A stretch of DNA of 64,000 nucleotides, taken from Nakamurella sp. A5-74 (GTDB taxonomy: Bacteria; Actinomycetota; Actinomycetes; Mycobacteriales; Nakamurellaceae). Shown piece after piece: positions 1-8,506 of the stretch; the stretch's first letter is position 1, and every line of letters begins with the position of its first letter. The stretch is taken from positions 744,001 to 808,000 of the forward strand of contig NZ_CP159218.1 of assembly GCF_040438885.1 (NCBI RefSeq). The letters run 5' to 3'. A program made the translations under genes and the position numbers. The notes beneath the pieces were generated by a model. The model saw only the letters and a program-made list of their open reading frames with translations. It made no database searches and had not been told where the DNA came from.

Positions 1-1270
1 CGGCCTTGCGGTTCTCCGGCTTGCCGGCCGACAGGTACGGGGTCAGCGCGCTGTCGTCCGCGGTGGGCGGCAGTTCCCAGCTGCTCGCCAACCGGGCCTT
101 CACCATCGTCTCGGACGAGGTCAGGAACTCGATCCACTTCTGGGCAGCAGCGGCGTTCTTGCTCTTTGCGTTGACGACGGCGGCGTTGGTGAACATCGCG
201 GAAGCCTTGGTGGTGTCGCCCGGTTCCACGACGATGTCCCAGTCGAAGGGCACGTCCTTCATGGCGGAGAACATCCAGATGCCGGTGTGCCACATCGCCA
301 GCTTGCCCGACTTGAACAGGTTGGAATCGAAGTCGGGAGTACCGGCTCCGTCCGCCTCGGTCGGCATCGTCTTGCCGGACTTGCCGATCAGCCAGTTGGC
401 AGCCTTGACACCCTCGGCGGAGGCGAACGTCGCTTCGGTCTTGTCGTCGTTGAAGAACGTGCCGCCGGTCTGCGCCAGTGCCTTGTAGAACTCGTTGTAG
501 GAGATGGGCTGGTAGTCGCCCCAGACCCCGGTTGCCTTGTCGGTCAACTTCTCGGCAGCCGTCTGCTCGTCAGCCCAGGTCCACGCATCCGTCGGCACCG
601 CGATCTTGGCCTTGTCGAACAGGGTCTTGTTGTAGAACAGCACAACGTCGGAGAACGACTCGGGCAGGCCGTACTGTTTGCCATCGGCGGCGAACGCGTC
701 CACCAGGCTGGTCCGGTACTGCGACTTGTCGACATCCGAGAGCTCGGCGAGCGCGCCGCTCTCCGAATAGGTCACGAAGTTCTCGTAGTTCAACTCGAAC
801 GTGTCGGTCGCGGTCCCGCCGGCGACCGCGGTTTGCAGCTTGGTGAAGTAGTCGTCGTACGGGACGGTCTCGAGCGACACCTTGACGTTCGGGTACTGCT
901 TCATGAACGCATCGGCGATCGCCTTGATGTCGGCCTCGTGCCCACCGTTGGCGGAGAAGTTCATATAGCTGACCGTGCCGGTGACCGACGTGTCCGTCGA
1001 ACCCCCGGTGGCGGAGGAGGACGCGGACGTCGAAGCCGCGCTCGATGGCGCGGACGACGGGTCCTCGGAGGCCGTCGCGGGTGCGGAGCTGGACTCCGGT
1101 GACGACGCCGGGGTGCTGGCGGCGGGCGGAGCGGTGGTCGCCGCGGTGGTCTGCGGTGCGGTGGCAGAGCCCTGACCGCAGGCGGTCAGGACCAACGCGC
1201 CGGCGATGCCGATCGCGCCGGCAGCTAGTCGGCGTCGACGTGCGACGGAGGAGAGGGAGGAAGACATCAT
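1..1270 (-). CDS. ABC transporter sugar-binding lipoprotein (C-terminus cut by left window edge)
   Basis: Extracellular solute-binding protein of a carbohydrate (CUT1-type) ABC importer. About 423 residues are visible before the edge. The N-terminus has an Arg-rich start, a hydrophobic stretch and a lipobox LTAC near residue 31, so it is a lipid-anchored protein. A Ser/Thr/Ala/Pro linker of about 45 residues separates the anchor from the binding domain, which begins near GTVSYMNFSANGGHEADI and shows family-1 features (FELNYENFVTY, LFDKAKIAVP, AMWHTGIWMF). The start at 1270 follows an AAAGGA ribosome site; an in-frame ATG lies one codon later. It is the last visible gene of the leftward ROK-permease-permease-binding protein set. 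The ligand cannot be read from the sequence; the adjacent GH31 enzymes suggest an alpha-gluco-oligosaccharide. Confidence 0.9.
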   Translation of the reverse strand, partial: MMSSSLSSVARRRRLAAGAIGIAGALVLTACGQGSATAPQTTAATTAPPAASTPASSPESSSAPATASEDPSSAPSSAASTSASSSATGGSTDTSVTGTVSYMNFSANGGHEADIKAIADAFMKQYPNVKVSLETVPYDDYFTKLQTAVAGGTATDTFELNYENFVTYSESGALAELSDVDKSQYRTSLVDAFAADGKQYGLPESFSDVVLFYNKTLFDKAKIAVPTDAWTWADEQTAAEKLTDKATGVWGDYQPISYNEFYKALAQTGGTFFNDDKTEATFASAEGVKAANWLIGKSGKTMPTEADGAGTPDFDSNLFKSGKLAMWHTGIWMFSAMKDVPFDWDIVVEPGDTTKASAMFTNAAVVNAKSKNAAAAQKWIEFLTSSETMVKARLASSWELPPTADDSALTPYLSAGKPENRKA

Positions 1271-1367
1271 TGTCCTTTCGAGGATGGATCGGGGTGACAG
1301 GCGGGACGGTGCGCAGTGCGGGACGTGCTGGTGCCAGGACGTGCTGGGTGCCGAAAAGCGTGGTCGC

Positions 1368-2273
1368 TCATTTGATTCCGGTGTGGGCGATGCCGTCGAC
1401 GATGTGTCTCTGGGCGAGCAGGTAGATGATCGCGATGGGGATGATCGAGACCACCGAGCCGGCCATCACGACGTTCCATTCGGTGGTGAACTGCCCGTGC
1501 AGGGTCGAAAGACCCAGCGGCAGCGTCATCAGCTCCGGCGACCGGATCACCACCAGCGGCCAGAGGAAGGAGTTCCAACTGGCCATGAAGGCGAAGACGG
1601 CCAGGGTCGCCAGCGCCGGGCGGACGAGCGGGATGATGATGGTGGCGAAGATCCGGAAGTGACCGGCCCCGTCGATGGTCGCGGCCTCGTCCAGCTCCCG
1701 CGGCACGCTCTCGATGGCCTGCTTCACCAGGAAGATCCCGAAGACCGACGCGAACGACGGCGCCAGCAGGGCGAAGTAGGTGTCCTGCAGCTTGAACTCC
1801 CGCATCTCGATGAACAACGGGACGACGAGCACCTGCAAGGGGACCATCAGGGTGGCGAGGTACAGCGCGAACACGACTGACTTGCCGCGGAAGTCGAGCC
1901 GGGCGAAGGCGTAGGCGGCCATCGAGCCGGTCACCAGCTGCACCAGGGTGGTGATCACCGCGATCCACAGCGAGTTGAGGATGATGCGCAGCATTGGCAG
2001 CGCTTCGAACAGGGTGCGGTAGGAGTCCAGCGTGGGGTTCCGGACCAGGAGCGACGGGCCCTCGGACAGGTTGCCGTCCGGGGTGATCGAGGTGACGAAA
2101 GTCCACAGGAACGGAAAAAGCATCGCGAAACAGCACGTCACCATGACGAGGTACCAGGCGACGCGCCCGACTCGACGTCCGGTCGACGGTCCCTCCGGCG
2201 CGATCGTGATCCGATCGGTACGGGGAGGGTGATCGGGACCGAGAGATGTTGGCAGCACCGCAGTGTCAGACAT
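1368..2273 (-). CDS. carbohydrate ABC transporter permease (MalG type)
   Basis: Inner-membrane permease of the CUT1 sugar importer, 301 aa, about six membrane helices. It carries the EAA loop that contacts the ATPase: LDEAATIDGAGHFRIFATII, about 90 residues from the C-terminus. The N-terminus is short and cytoplasmic before a helix near residues 36-56. The start overlaps the end of the upstream permease gene by 8 bp, which indicates co-translation. No ATPase gene is visible. Actinobacterial CUT1 importers often share one distant MsiK-type ATPase, so this absence is not surprising. Confidence 0.92.
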   Translation of the reverse strand: MSDTAVLPTSLGPDHPPRTDRITIAPEGPSTGRRVGRVAWYLVMVTCCFAMLFPFLWTFVTSITPDGNLSEGPSLLVRNPTLDSYRTLFEALPMLRIILNSLWIAVITTLVQLVTGSMAAYAFARLDFRGKSVVFALYLATLMVPLQVLVVPLFIEMREFKLQDTYFALLAPSFASVFGIFLVKQAIESVPRELDEAATIDGAGHFRIFATIIIPLVRPALATLAVFAFMASWNSFLWPLVVIRSPELMTLPLGLSTLHGQFTTEWNVVMAGSVVSIIPIAIIYLLAQRHIVDGIAHTGIK

Positions 2274-3234
2274 TGTTGACCCACCGTTTCTGTCCGCGGA
2301 GTTGGACGACGGTGATCAGCAGGATGACGACGAACAGGATCCAGGACAGTGCGGAAGCCTCACCTGCTCTGCCGTAGCGGAACGTCAGGTTGTAGATCTG
2401 GCCGACGACCACCTGACTGGAGCCCTGGGGCCCGCCACCCGTCATGACGAAGACCTGGTCGAACACCTGGAACCCGTTGATCAGCGAGATCACGACGACG
2501 AAGAAGGTGGACGGCGACAGCAGCGGCAGGGTGATCCGTCGGAACCGCTGCCACCCGGTGGCGCCGTCGACGGTGGCCGCCTCGTACAGATCGCCAGGGA
2601 TGGCCTGCAGGCCGGCCAGCAGGATCACCATCACGAAGCCGAGGTCCTTCCAGGCGGACGCCAGGATGACCGAGGGCAGTGCCCAGTCGGGATCGGTCCA
2701 CCAGCCGGGCTGGCCGAGGCCGAGGCCACCGAGGATCTTGTTGACCAGACCGTTCGCCGGGTTGAGCAGCCACTGCCAGACCAGCGCGACCACCACCCAG
2801 CTGGTCACCACCGGGAGGAACACCGCCGCCCGGAAGAAGGAGCGTCCGGCGAGTTTGGTGTTGAGTGCCAGAGCTAGGGCCAGGCCGCCGACGTAGACCA
2901 GCGGCAGGTACCCGAGGATGTAGACGGCGGTGTGCAGGAAGACCTCGCCGGTATTCGGATCGCCCAGCAGCTTTGCATAGTTGTCGAACCCGACCCACTT
3001 CATGTCGGAGATCAGGTTCCATTTGTGGAAGCTGATCCATAGTGAGCCGAGCATCGGCACGAACGTGAAGACGATCAGTGGGATCGCGCTGGGCAGCAGG
3101 AACAACAGCACCCAGCGCAGCGGGGTGCGCCGGCGCGCGGTCGTCCCGGAGCCGGCGGTGCGCATCGGTACTCCGGCGATCGGGCTCGGTCCGGTGGCCG
3201 GTGTGGTGGCCGCGGCGGACACGGTGGCACTCAT
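2266..3234 (-). CDS. carbohydrate ABC transporter permease (MalF type)
   Basis: Partner permease of the CUT1 importer, 322 aa. An Ala/Thr/Pro-rich tail of about 35 residues precedes the first membrane helix (WVLLFLLPSAIPLIVFTF). The EAA loop is LYEAATVDGATGWQRFRRI, with helices on both sides. Its ATG overlaps the TGA of the ROK repressor gene (ATGA), and its own end overlaps the next permease, so the three genes are one translationally coupled unit. This is the usual MalF-then-MalG gene order. Confidence 0.92.
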   Translation of the reverse strand: MSATVSAAATTPATGPSPIAGVPMRTAGSGTTARRRTPLRWVLLFLLPSAIPLIVFTFVPMLGSLWISFHKWNLISDMKWVGFDNYAKLLGDPNTGEVFLHTAVYILGYLPLVYVGGLALALALNTKLAGRSFFRAAVFLPVVTSWVVVALVWQWLLNPANGLVNKILGGLGLGQPGWWTDPDWALPSVILASAWKDLGFVMVILLAGLQAIPGDLYEAATVDGATGWQRFRRITLPLLSPSTFFVVVISLINGFQVFDQVFVMTGGGPQGSSQVVVGQIYNLTFRYGRAGEASALSWILFVVILLITVVQLRGQKRWVNNV

Positions 3235-4445
3235 CCGGAGCTCCGAGATGCGTGGGCGTGCAGCCGCTCCCGCACGAGTTTGCCCTGGGTTCCGGCGACA
3301 CCGTGTGCGTCGAAAGGTGACGCGAGGATGAGTGACGCTGCCCCGAGGGCCCAGGTGTCCTCGTCCCAGACGACGGTCTGGAATCCGACGTGCCGACGCG
3401 CGGGGATGAGGTGTCGGCGGAAGGAGTCGGCGAAACCGTCCGACCAGTGCGCCCAGCCGGCAACTCCCTCACCGAGGATGACCACCACCTCGGGGTTGAC
3501 CAGATGCACGATCCCCGCGAGGGTCCTGCCGAGCACATCGCCGGCGCCGGAGTAAATTTGTTGGGCCGCAGTCGATCCCTCGTCGGCGGCGCGCAGCAGC
3601 GCGGCCGGTTCGGAGCCCACGGGGAGGATTCCCTCTGCCACACCGGCATCGATCAAGGCCTGGTCGCCAATGACGGCTTCCAAGCAGCCGCGCAGACCGC
3701 AGCTGCACACGGGTCCGTCCGGGATCACACAGATGTGGCCGATCTCGCCCACCCCGCCCGACGAACCGCGATACACGTTGCCGTCCACGATCATCGCCAG
3801 GCCGATCCCCCTGCCGATGGTCACGATCAGGTAGTCGCGGTGGTTGCGTCCGACGCCGAACAACCGATCGGCGACCGCGAGCGTGTTGACGTCGTTCTCC
3901 ACCAGAACTGGGACCTGCAACCGGGAGCGCAGCTGTGCTCCCAGGGTTGCTCCGCTCCATCCCAGGGTGTGCGCGTCGACGATGCCGGAGTCCTGGGCGT
4001 CGACGGAACCGGGCACGCCGACGCCGACCCCCAACAGGTGCTCGACGCCGGCCACCTCGCCCTCGACGAGCCGGACGAGCTGGTCGACAGCATCCGCGCG
4101 CATCGGGTCGAACGGCAGTCGGGTGCTGCGCTCGATGGCGAGGTCTGCGTTCACCTCGACCAACGCCACATGGTCTGCGGTGACCTTCACCCCGATGGCG
4201 TTCCCGGGGGAGTGTGCGAGACCGAGCAGCCGGGCGGGTCGCCCCCCGTCCGAGGGGACGGTGGCCAGCTCCTTGATGATGCCCGCCCGCAAGAGGTCTT
4301 TCGTCAGCTGGGTGACGGTGGCCGAGCTGACGTCCAGCGTCCGCGCGAGCTCGGCCCGGGACGCGGGACCCCGGCTGGCCAGCACGCCGAGCAACGCGGA
4401 TGGGGTCGAACCACCCTTGTCCACCGACCTCGTCGTCGTCGCCAC
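3231..4445 (-). CDS. ROK-family transcriptional repressor
   Basis: Sugar-responsive repressor with an N-terminal winged helix (SRAELARTLDVSSATVTQLT) and a ROK sugar-kinase-like domain: GVGVPGSVD, VENDVNTLAVAD, and the zinc cluster CSCGLRGCLEA. I place the start at GTG 4445 because GGAAGAGG lies five bases upstream. A GTG at 4469 would add eight residues but has no ribosome site. The predicted length of 404 aa is normal for a ROK repressor. It heads the importer operon through an ATGA overlap, and a long palindrome upstream (4589-4614) is a plausible operator for both this operon and the facing GH31 genes. The inducer is probably the imported sugar; its identity is inference. Confidence 0.9.
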   Translation of the reverse strand: MATTTRSVDKGGSTPSALLGVLASRGPASRAELARTLDVSSATVTQLTKDLLRAGIIKELATVPSDGGRPARLLGLAHSPGNAIGVKVTADHVALVEVNADLAIERSTRLPFDPMRADAVDQLVRLVEGEVAGVEHLLGVGVGVPGSVDAQDSGIVDAHTLGWSGATLGAQLRSRLQVPVLVENDVNTLAVADRLFGVGRNHRDYLIVTIGRGIGLAMIVDGNVYRGSSGGVGEIGHICVIPDGPVCSCGLRGCLEAVIGDQALIDAGVAEGILPVGSEPAALLRAADEGSTAAQQIYSGAGDVLGRTLAGIVHLVNPEVVVILGEGVAGWAHWSDGFADSFRRHLIPARRHVGFQTVVWDEDTWALGAASLILASPFDAHGVAGTQGKLVRERLHAHASRSSG

Positions 4446-5161
4446 CGTGACCTCTTCCCTTTCGTGCACTTAATTTAGTGGTGAGCTAAGCAGTGAACCA
4501 AGTACCTGTCAACCTCTCGAGGAGTTGCAGATCGGCGAGCGCAATCTGTTGCAGGACAGGCGTTTGTGGTCATAGGATCGGAGGGTCACACTTTGTTTAG
4601 TACTGAAGAAAGTGTCGACGTCAGTTCGCAACGAAGCGGAAGGAGGTGCGGATCGTGAAGCGTGCCCGAAACGGCAATCGGCACTCCGCGTACGCGCACA
4701 CTCGACCTCCGCCGTCGGCTGTCGCTACCGCGCTCGCGGGAGTCCGGAGTCGCAGCCCGGGCAGCCGATTCTGCCGCGCTCGATGCGGGACACCTCGGAC
4801 GAGGCCCTGACCGCGACGCTGTCGTGGTTCCGTTCCGCAGCTTTTCCACCGCAGACCGCCTGCGAGGCCACCGCGGCCACCCGTCGCAGTGCCGGCGCGG
4901 CCACGCAGCGAAGCGCTCTCGGGGCGGACATCGTCCTCGACCTGATCGTGATCTGCGTCGACGACCACTCGGGGGCGCATGCGGCTGAACCCCAACGCAT
5001 CCCACGGAATGTCACTCCGCCGCATTAACGACACCCGAAGTCCCGATCCGATCAGCGCACACGGTGCGCAGCCTTCGAATTCCTTCGTGCGCCACCGCGG
5101 TATCCGGATCGCCAACAATCCTCCCGTCCCTCATCTGCGAGCTCATCGCGAATGGAGCACC
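4446..5161. other. 716-bp divergent control region with no well-supported gene
   Basis: This stretch lies between the leftward ROK operon and the rightward GH31 pair. Several frames stay open because of high GC, but none shows a recognisable domain. The GH31 frame itself stays open back to 4979 without a plausible start. The two items that stand out are the 26-bp imperfect palindrome at 4589-4614 and a strong AAGGAGG at 4640-4646 followed by a 51-codon Arg-rich frame from GTG 4655 to 4810. The latter may be a leader peptide or chance. A TTAGT...GCTAA pair also lies at 4475-4489, just upstream of the ROK gene. Confidence 0.5.
4589..4614. promoter_or_regulatory. candidate ROK operator (26-bp imperfect palindrome)
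   Basis: Arms CACTTT (4589-4594) and AAAGTG (4609-4614) flank a centre TTTAGTACTGAA around AGTACT. Only two of the thirteen symmetric base pairs mismatch. It is AT-rich against a GC-rich background and sits between the ROK gene and the GH31 genes. A related TTAGT...GCTAA pair lies at 4475-4489. Binding by the neighbouring ROK protein is inference. Confidence 0.5.
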
Positions 5162-8100
5162 ATGACCAAGTCAACGCCAAGTCCTCCTGCGAACCCATCC
5201 GTGCAGTTCTCCCGCCGCACCTTGGTGCTCGGGGTATTGGGTGCCGTTCCGCTGTCTCTGCTCGGGCAGGGGGTGGCGCAGGCAGGCACCCTCACGGGCG
5301 TGTTCCACGGGCCGACCGGCAACGACGAGCTCTACGCCACGACGCCGACAGAGCGCGCTCCGCGCGATCCGATGGTCAGCCAGACGGTGCAGATGCACGC
5401 GACCACGTGGCCGATCTCCACAGGTCAGACCGTATGGATCACCTGGACCAAGAACGGGATCGCGCAGACCCCGGTCGGTGCGGGTTTCGACTACAACTCC
5501 GGCGGCAATTCCTATTGGACGGTCAGCCTCGGCAGCTTTGCCAAGGGTGATGCGATCAGCTACTCCGTCAATGCCGACGTCGACGGCGGCGGCACCAAGA
5601 CCACGGGGCCCTACAGCTTCAAGGTGACCGACTGGTCCCAGGCGGCGGTCGTGTCCTCCTACGTCGACAACGGCTCGTCAGTGGACGTCGCTGTCACGGA
5701 CAGCGCCGGTGCGCTCAGCCCGAAGATCCGCTTTACCTTCACCTCTGCAGGCACGTTCCGGACGCAGATCGCCCCCGCTGGAACGGGTCTCAGCATTTCG
5801 GGGTCAACTCCGTACTCCGTTACCAATTCGGCGTCCACCCTCCAACTGACCACCAGCGCCATTCAGGTCCGGATCCAGAAGAGCCCGTATCGGGTGTCGG
5901 TGTTCCAGGCCGACGGCACGACGTTGATCGCACGGCAGTACGACCCTTCGGTGTTCCGCAACACCGGGTGGGCCACCGACGCCGGGACCACCATCCGCAA
6001 GATCGAAGACCACTGGCAGATCCCCGTCGGCCAGCGGCTGGAGGGTTTGGGGGAGCGGTACGACTCGCTCGACCAGCGCGGGAAGGACGTCGACCACTAC
6101 AGCTACAACCAGTACCAGGACCAGGGCACTACCCACCGGACCTACCTGTCCGTCCCGTTCATGACGAACTCCGCCGGCTACGCGATCTACGTCCCCAGCA
6201 ACCGGTACTCGGTGTTCAACCTCGGAACGCACCTGTCGGACATGGCGGGCTTCACCGTCGACGCCTCTGGCGCAGCGAACGCCACCGTCGACTACTACTT
6301 CATCACCGGTACCCGCAGCCAGATCCTCGACACCTACACCTCACTCACCGCCCGGCCGAAGCTGCCGCCGAAGTGGGCGTTCGGACTCTGGATGTCGGCC
6401 AACGAGTGGAACACCCAGTCCGAGGTGCAGGCCCAACTGGCCAACGTCACCAGCTACGACATCCCGCACAGCGTGCTGGTGCTGGAGCAGTGGAGCGACG
6501 AGGCAACCTTCTACCTGTGGCACGGCGCCACCTACACCCCCAAGGCCGGCAGCGCCGCCCTGACCTACGCAGACCTGACGTTCCCCGCCGGCGGCGAGTG
6601 GTCGGACCCCAAGGCCATGGTGACCGCTGCCCACAACCAGAACGTCAAGGTGGTGCTGTGGCAGATCCCTGTGCTGAAGACGAACTTCGACACCAACCCG
6701 GCGACCGCCCCGCAGCAGCACCTCAACGACCGCTCCTACGCGGCCGCCCAGGGCTACCTGATCGGCGACGGTGCCGGCGGTCAGTACAAGATCCCCAGTG
6801 GGCAGTGGTTCGGCGACAGCCTGATGCCCGATTTCACCAGCACCGCTGCAACGGCGTGGTGGATGTCCAAGCGGCAGTACCTGTTCAGTGATGTCGGGAT
6901 CGACGGGATGAAGACCGACGGCAGCGAGGCGGTGATGGGACGCGGGCTCACCTTCGCCGACGGACGCAAGGGCGACGAGATGCACAACGCGTATCCGAAC
7001 GAATACACCCGGGTCTATGCCGCTGCCGTCGCGAGCGGCACCTCCAGCCAGGGCGTGCTGTTCTCCCGTGCCGGTACCGCCGGCTGCCAGGCGAACTCGA
7101 TCTTCTGGGCCGGCGACCAGGCGTCGACCTTCGCCGCCTTCCAGGACGCGATCAGGGCCGGCTTGTCGGCGGGCGCTTCCGGGGTGCCGTTCTGGACCTG
7201 GGACATGGCCGGCTTCACCGGCAGCTTCCCGAGCAGCGAGCTATACCTGCGGTCAGCTTCGGCCTCCACGTTCATGCCGATCATGCAGTACCACTCCGAG
7301 AAGTCGAACCCGTCGCCGTCCGAGGCGCGGACCCCGTGGAACGTACAGTCCCGCTCGGGCGACACCACGGTCGTGCCGACCTTCCGCAAGTTCGCCAACG
7401 TGCGGATGAACCTGATCCCGTACCTCTACACCGAGGCGAAGAAGGCTGCCGACAGCGGCCTGCCGATGATGCAAGCCATGTCGATCGCGTTCCCCGCCGA
7501 CACCACCGCAGCGGCGCTGGAGACCCAGTGGATGTGCGGCCGGCAGTTGCTCGTCTCGCCGATCGTCGCCGCCGGCGCCACCACCAAGGCCGTGCAGCTG
7601 CCGACGGGCGAGTGGTACGACTTCTTCTTCGGCGGCAAGGCATCAGGACCCGGCGTCAAGTCGTACTACGCCGGCACCGATCGGATCCCGGTGTACGCGA
7701 GCGCCGGCGCCATCATCCCGTTGAACCTAAATGCGAACTACGAACTCGGTGGTTCGATCGGCAACAGCGTCACCTCGTACACCAACCTGGTGTTCCGGAT
7801 CTATCCGTCGGGGACGTCCAGCTATGCCTACTTCGACGACGCACCAGCTCTCTCGCGGACGATCACCGTCACCGAGAACTGGGCCGGCCACCAGGTGACG
7901 GTCTCGCTGCCGGCGCTGACCACGACCAGCACGCTGCAGGTGACGACCACCCAGCCCAGCGGGGTGACCAGGGGTGGCACGGCGCTGACCGCCCGCAGTT
8001 CGCTCGCCGCCCTCATCTCGAACGCCGAGGGTTGGTACTGGGATTCGGTGGGGCAGTTCACGTTCGTCAAGGTGGCCTCGGCGGCCGCCACCCGTTCGAT

Positions 8101-8506
8101 CGTGCTGTCGGGGGTCGACAAGTCGGCGTACGAAGCCGAGTTCTCCATCCAGACCGGGGTCTCGACGAACACCAACCACCCCGGGTACACCGGGACCGGG
8201 TTCGTCGACGGCTTCGACGCGGTCGGCGATCAGCTCGACTTCGACGTCAACGTCGCCGCGACCGGCTCGCACGTACTGAAGTTCAGGTACGCCAACGGAT
8301 CAGGATCGACGGCCACCCGCACCGTGCGGGTCGACGGAACCAGTGTCGGCACGGTGTCGTTGCCGGCCCTGGCGAACTGGGACACCTGGGGGACGGCCAC
8401 CCTGACCGCCTCGCTGACCGCCGGTCGTCGCACCGTGCGGCTGGCCTACGAGTCGGCGAACGCCGGCGCGATCAACCTCGACTCGATGGTGGTGGCACGT
8501 CCATGA
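5162..8506 (+). CDS. secreted GH31 enzyme, 3-alpha-isomaltosyltransferase/cycloalternan-forming type
   Basis: Large glycoside hydrolase family 31 protein, 1114 aa from the ATG at 5162, which follows GGAG-cacc. The N-terminus carries a twin-arginine signal (SRRTLVLGVLG). Next comes a beta domain with NDELYATTPTERAPRDP and TTWPISTGQTVWITWTKNG, which I recognise from 3-alpha-isomaltosyltransferases (CtsY type) that make cyclic tetrasaccharide. The catalytic domain has the nucleophile Asp586 in MKTDGSE and a likely acid/base Asp652 in FWAGDQ. A CBM35/CBM6-like domain (YEAEFSIQTG onward, about residues 990-1114) ends the protein. Its stop overlaps the start of the second GH31 gene (ATGA). A plain alpha-glucosidase or alpha-xylosidase remains possible; the transferase call rests on remembered similarity. 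Confidence 0.8.
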   Translation: MTKSTPSPPANPSVQFSRRTLVLGVLGAVPLSLLGQGVAQAGTLTGVFHGPTGNDELYATTPTERAPRDPMVSQTVQMHATTWPISTGQTVWITWTKNGIAQTPVGAGFDYNSGGNSYWTVSLGSFAKGDAISYSVNADVDGGGTKTTGPYSFKVTDWSQAAVVSSYVDNGSSVDVAVTDSAGALSPKIRFTFTSAGTFRTQIAPAGTGLSISGSTPYSVTNSASTLQLTTSAIQVRIQKSPYRVSVFQADGTTLIARQYDPSVFRNTGWATDAGTTIRKIEDHWQIPVGQRLEGLGERYDSLDQRGKDVDHYSYNQYQDQGTTHRTYLSVPFMTNSAGYAIYVPSNRYSVFNLGTHLSDMAGFTVDASGAANATVDYYFITGTRSQILDTYTSLTARPKLPPKWAFGLWMSANEWNTQSEVQAQLANVTSYDIPHSVLVLEQWSDEATFYLWHGATYTPKAGSAALTYADLTFPAGGEWSDPKAMVTAAHNQNVKVVLWQIPVLKTNFDTNPATAPQQHLNDRSYAAAQGYLIGDGAGGQYKIPSGQWFGDSLMPDFTSTAATAWWMSKRQYLFSDVGIDGMKTDGSEAVMGRGLTFADGRKGDEMHNAYPNEYTRVYAAAVASGTSSQGVLFSRAGTAGCQANSIFWAGDQASTFAAFQDAIRAGLSAGASGVPFWTWDMAGFTGSFPSSELYLRSASASTFMPIMQYHSEKSNPSPSEARTPWNVQSRSGDTTVVPTFRKFANVRMNLIPYLYTEAKKAADSGLPMMQAMSIAFPADTTAAALETQWMCGRQLLVSPIVAAGATTKAVQLPTGEWYDFFFGGKASGPGVKSYYAGTDRIPVYASAGAIIPLNLNANYELGGSIGNSVTSYTNLVFRIYPSGTSSYAYFDDAPALSRTITVTENWAGHQVTVSLPALTTTSTLQVTTTQPSGVTRGGTALTARSSLAALISNAEGWYWDSVGQFTFVKVASAAATRSIVLSGVDKSAYEAEFSIQTGVSTNTNHPGYTGTGFVDGFDAVGDQLDFDVNVAATGSHVLKFRYANGSGSTATRTVRVDGTSVGTVSLPALANWDTWGTATLTASLTAGRRTVRLAYESANAGAINLDSMVVARP

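Noticed and set aside
4612-5118. Several open frames of 90-165 codons on both strands upstream of the first GH31
   Set aside because: They overlap each other on both strands, lack recognisable domains and mostly lack ribosome sites. The region is better read as a control region.
7336-8502. Upstream extension of the second GH31 open frame to 7336
   Set aside because: It overlaps the first GH31 gene in another frame, has no ribosome site, and the signal peptide of the second enzyme begins only at 8503.
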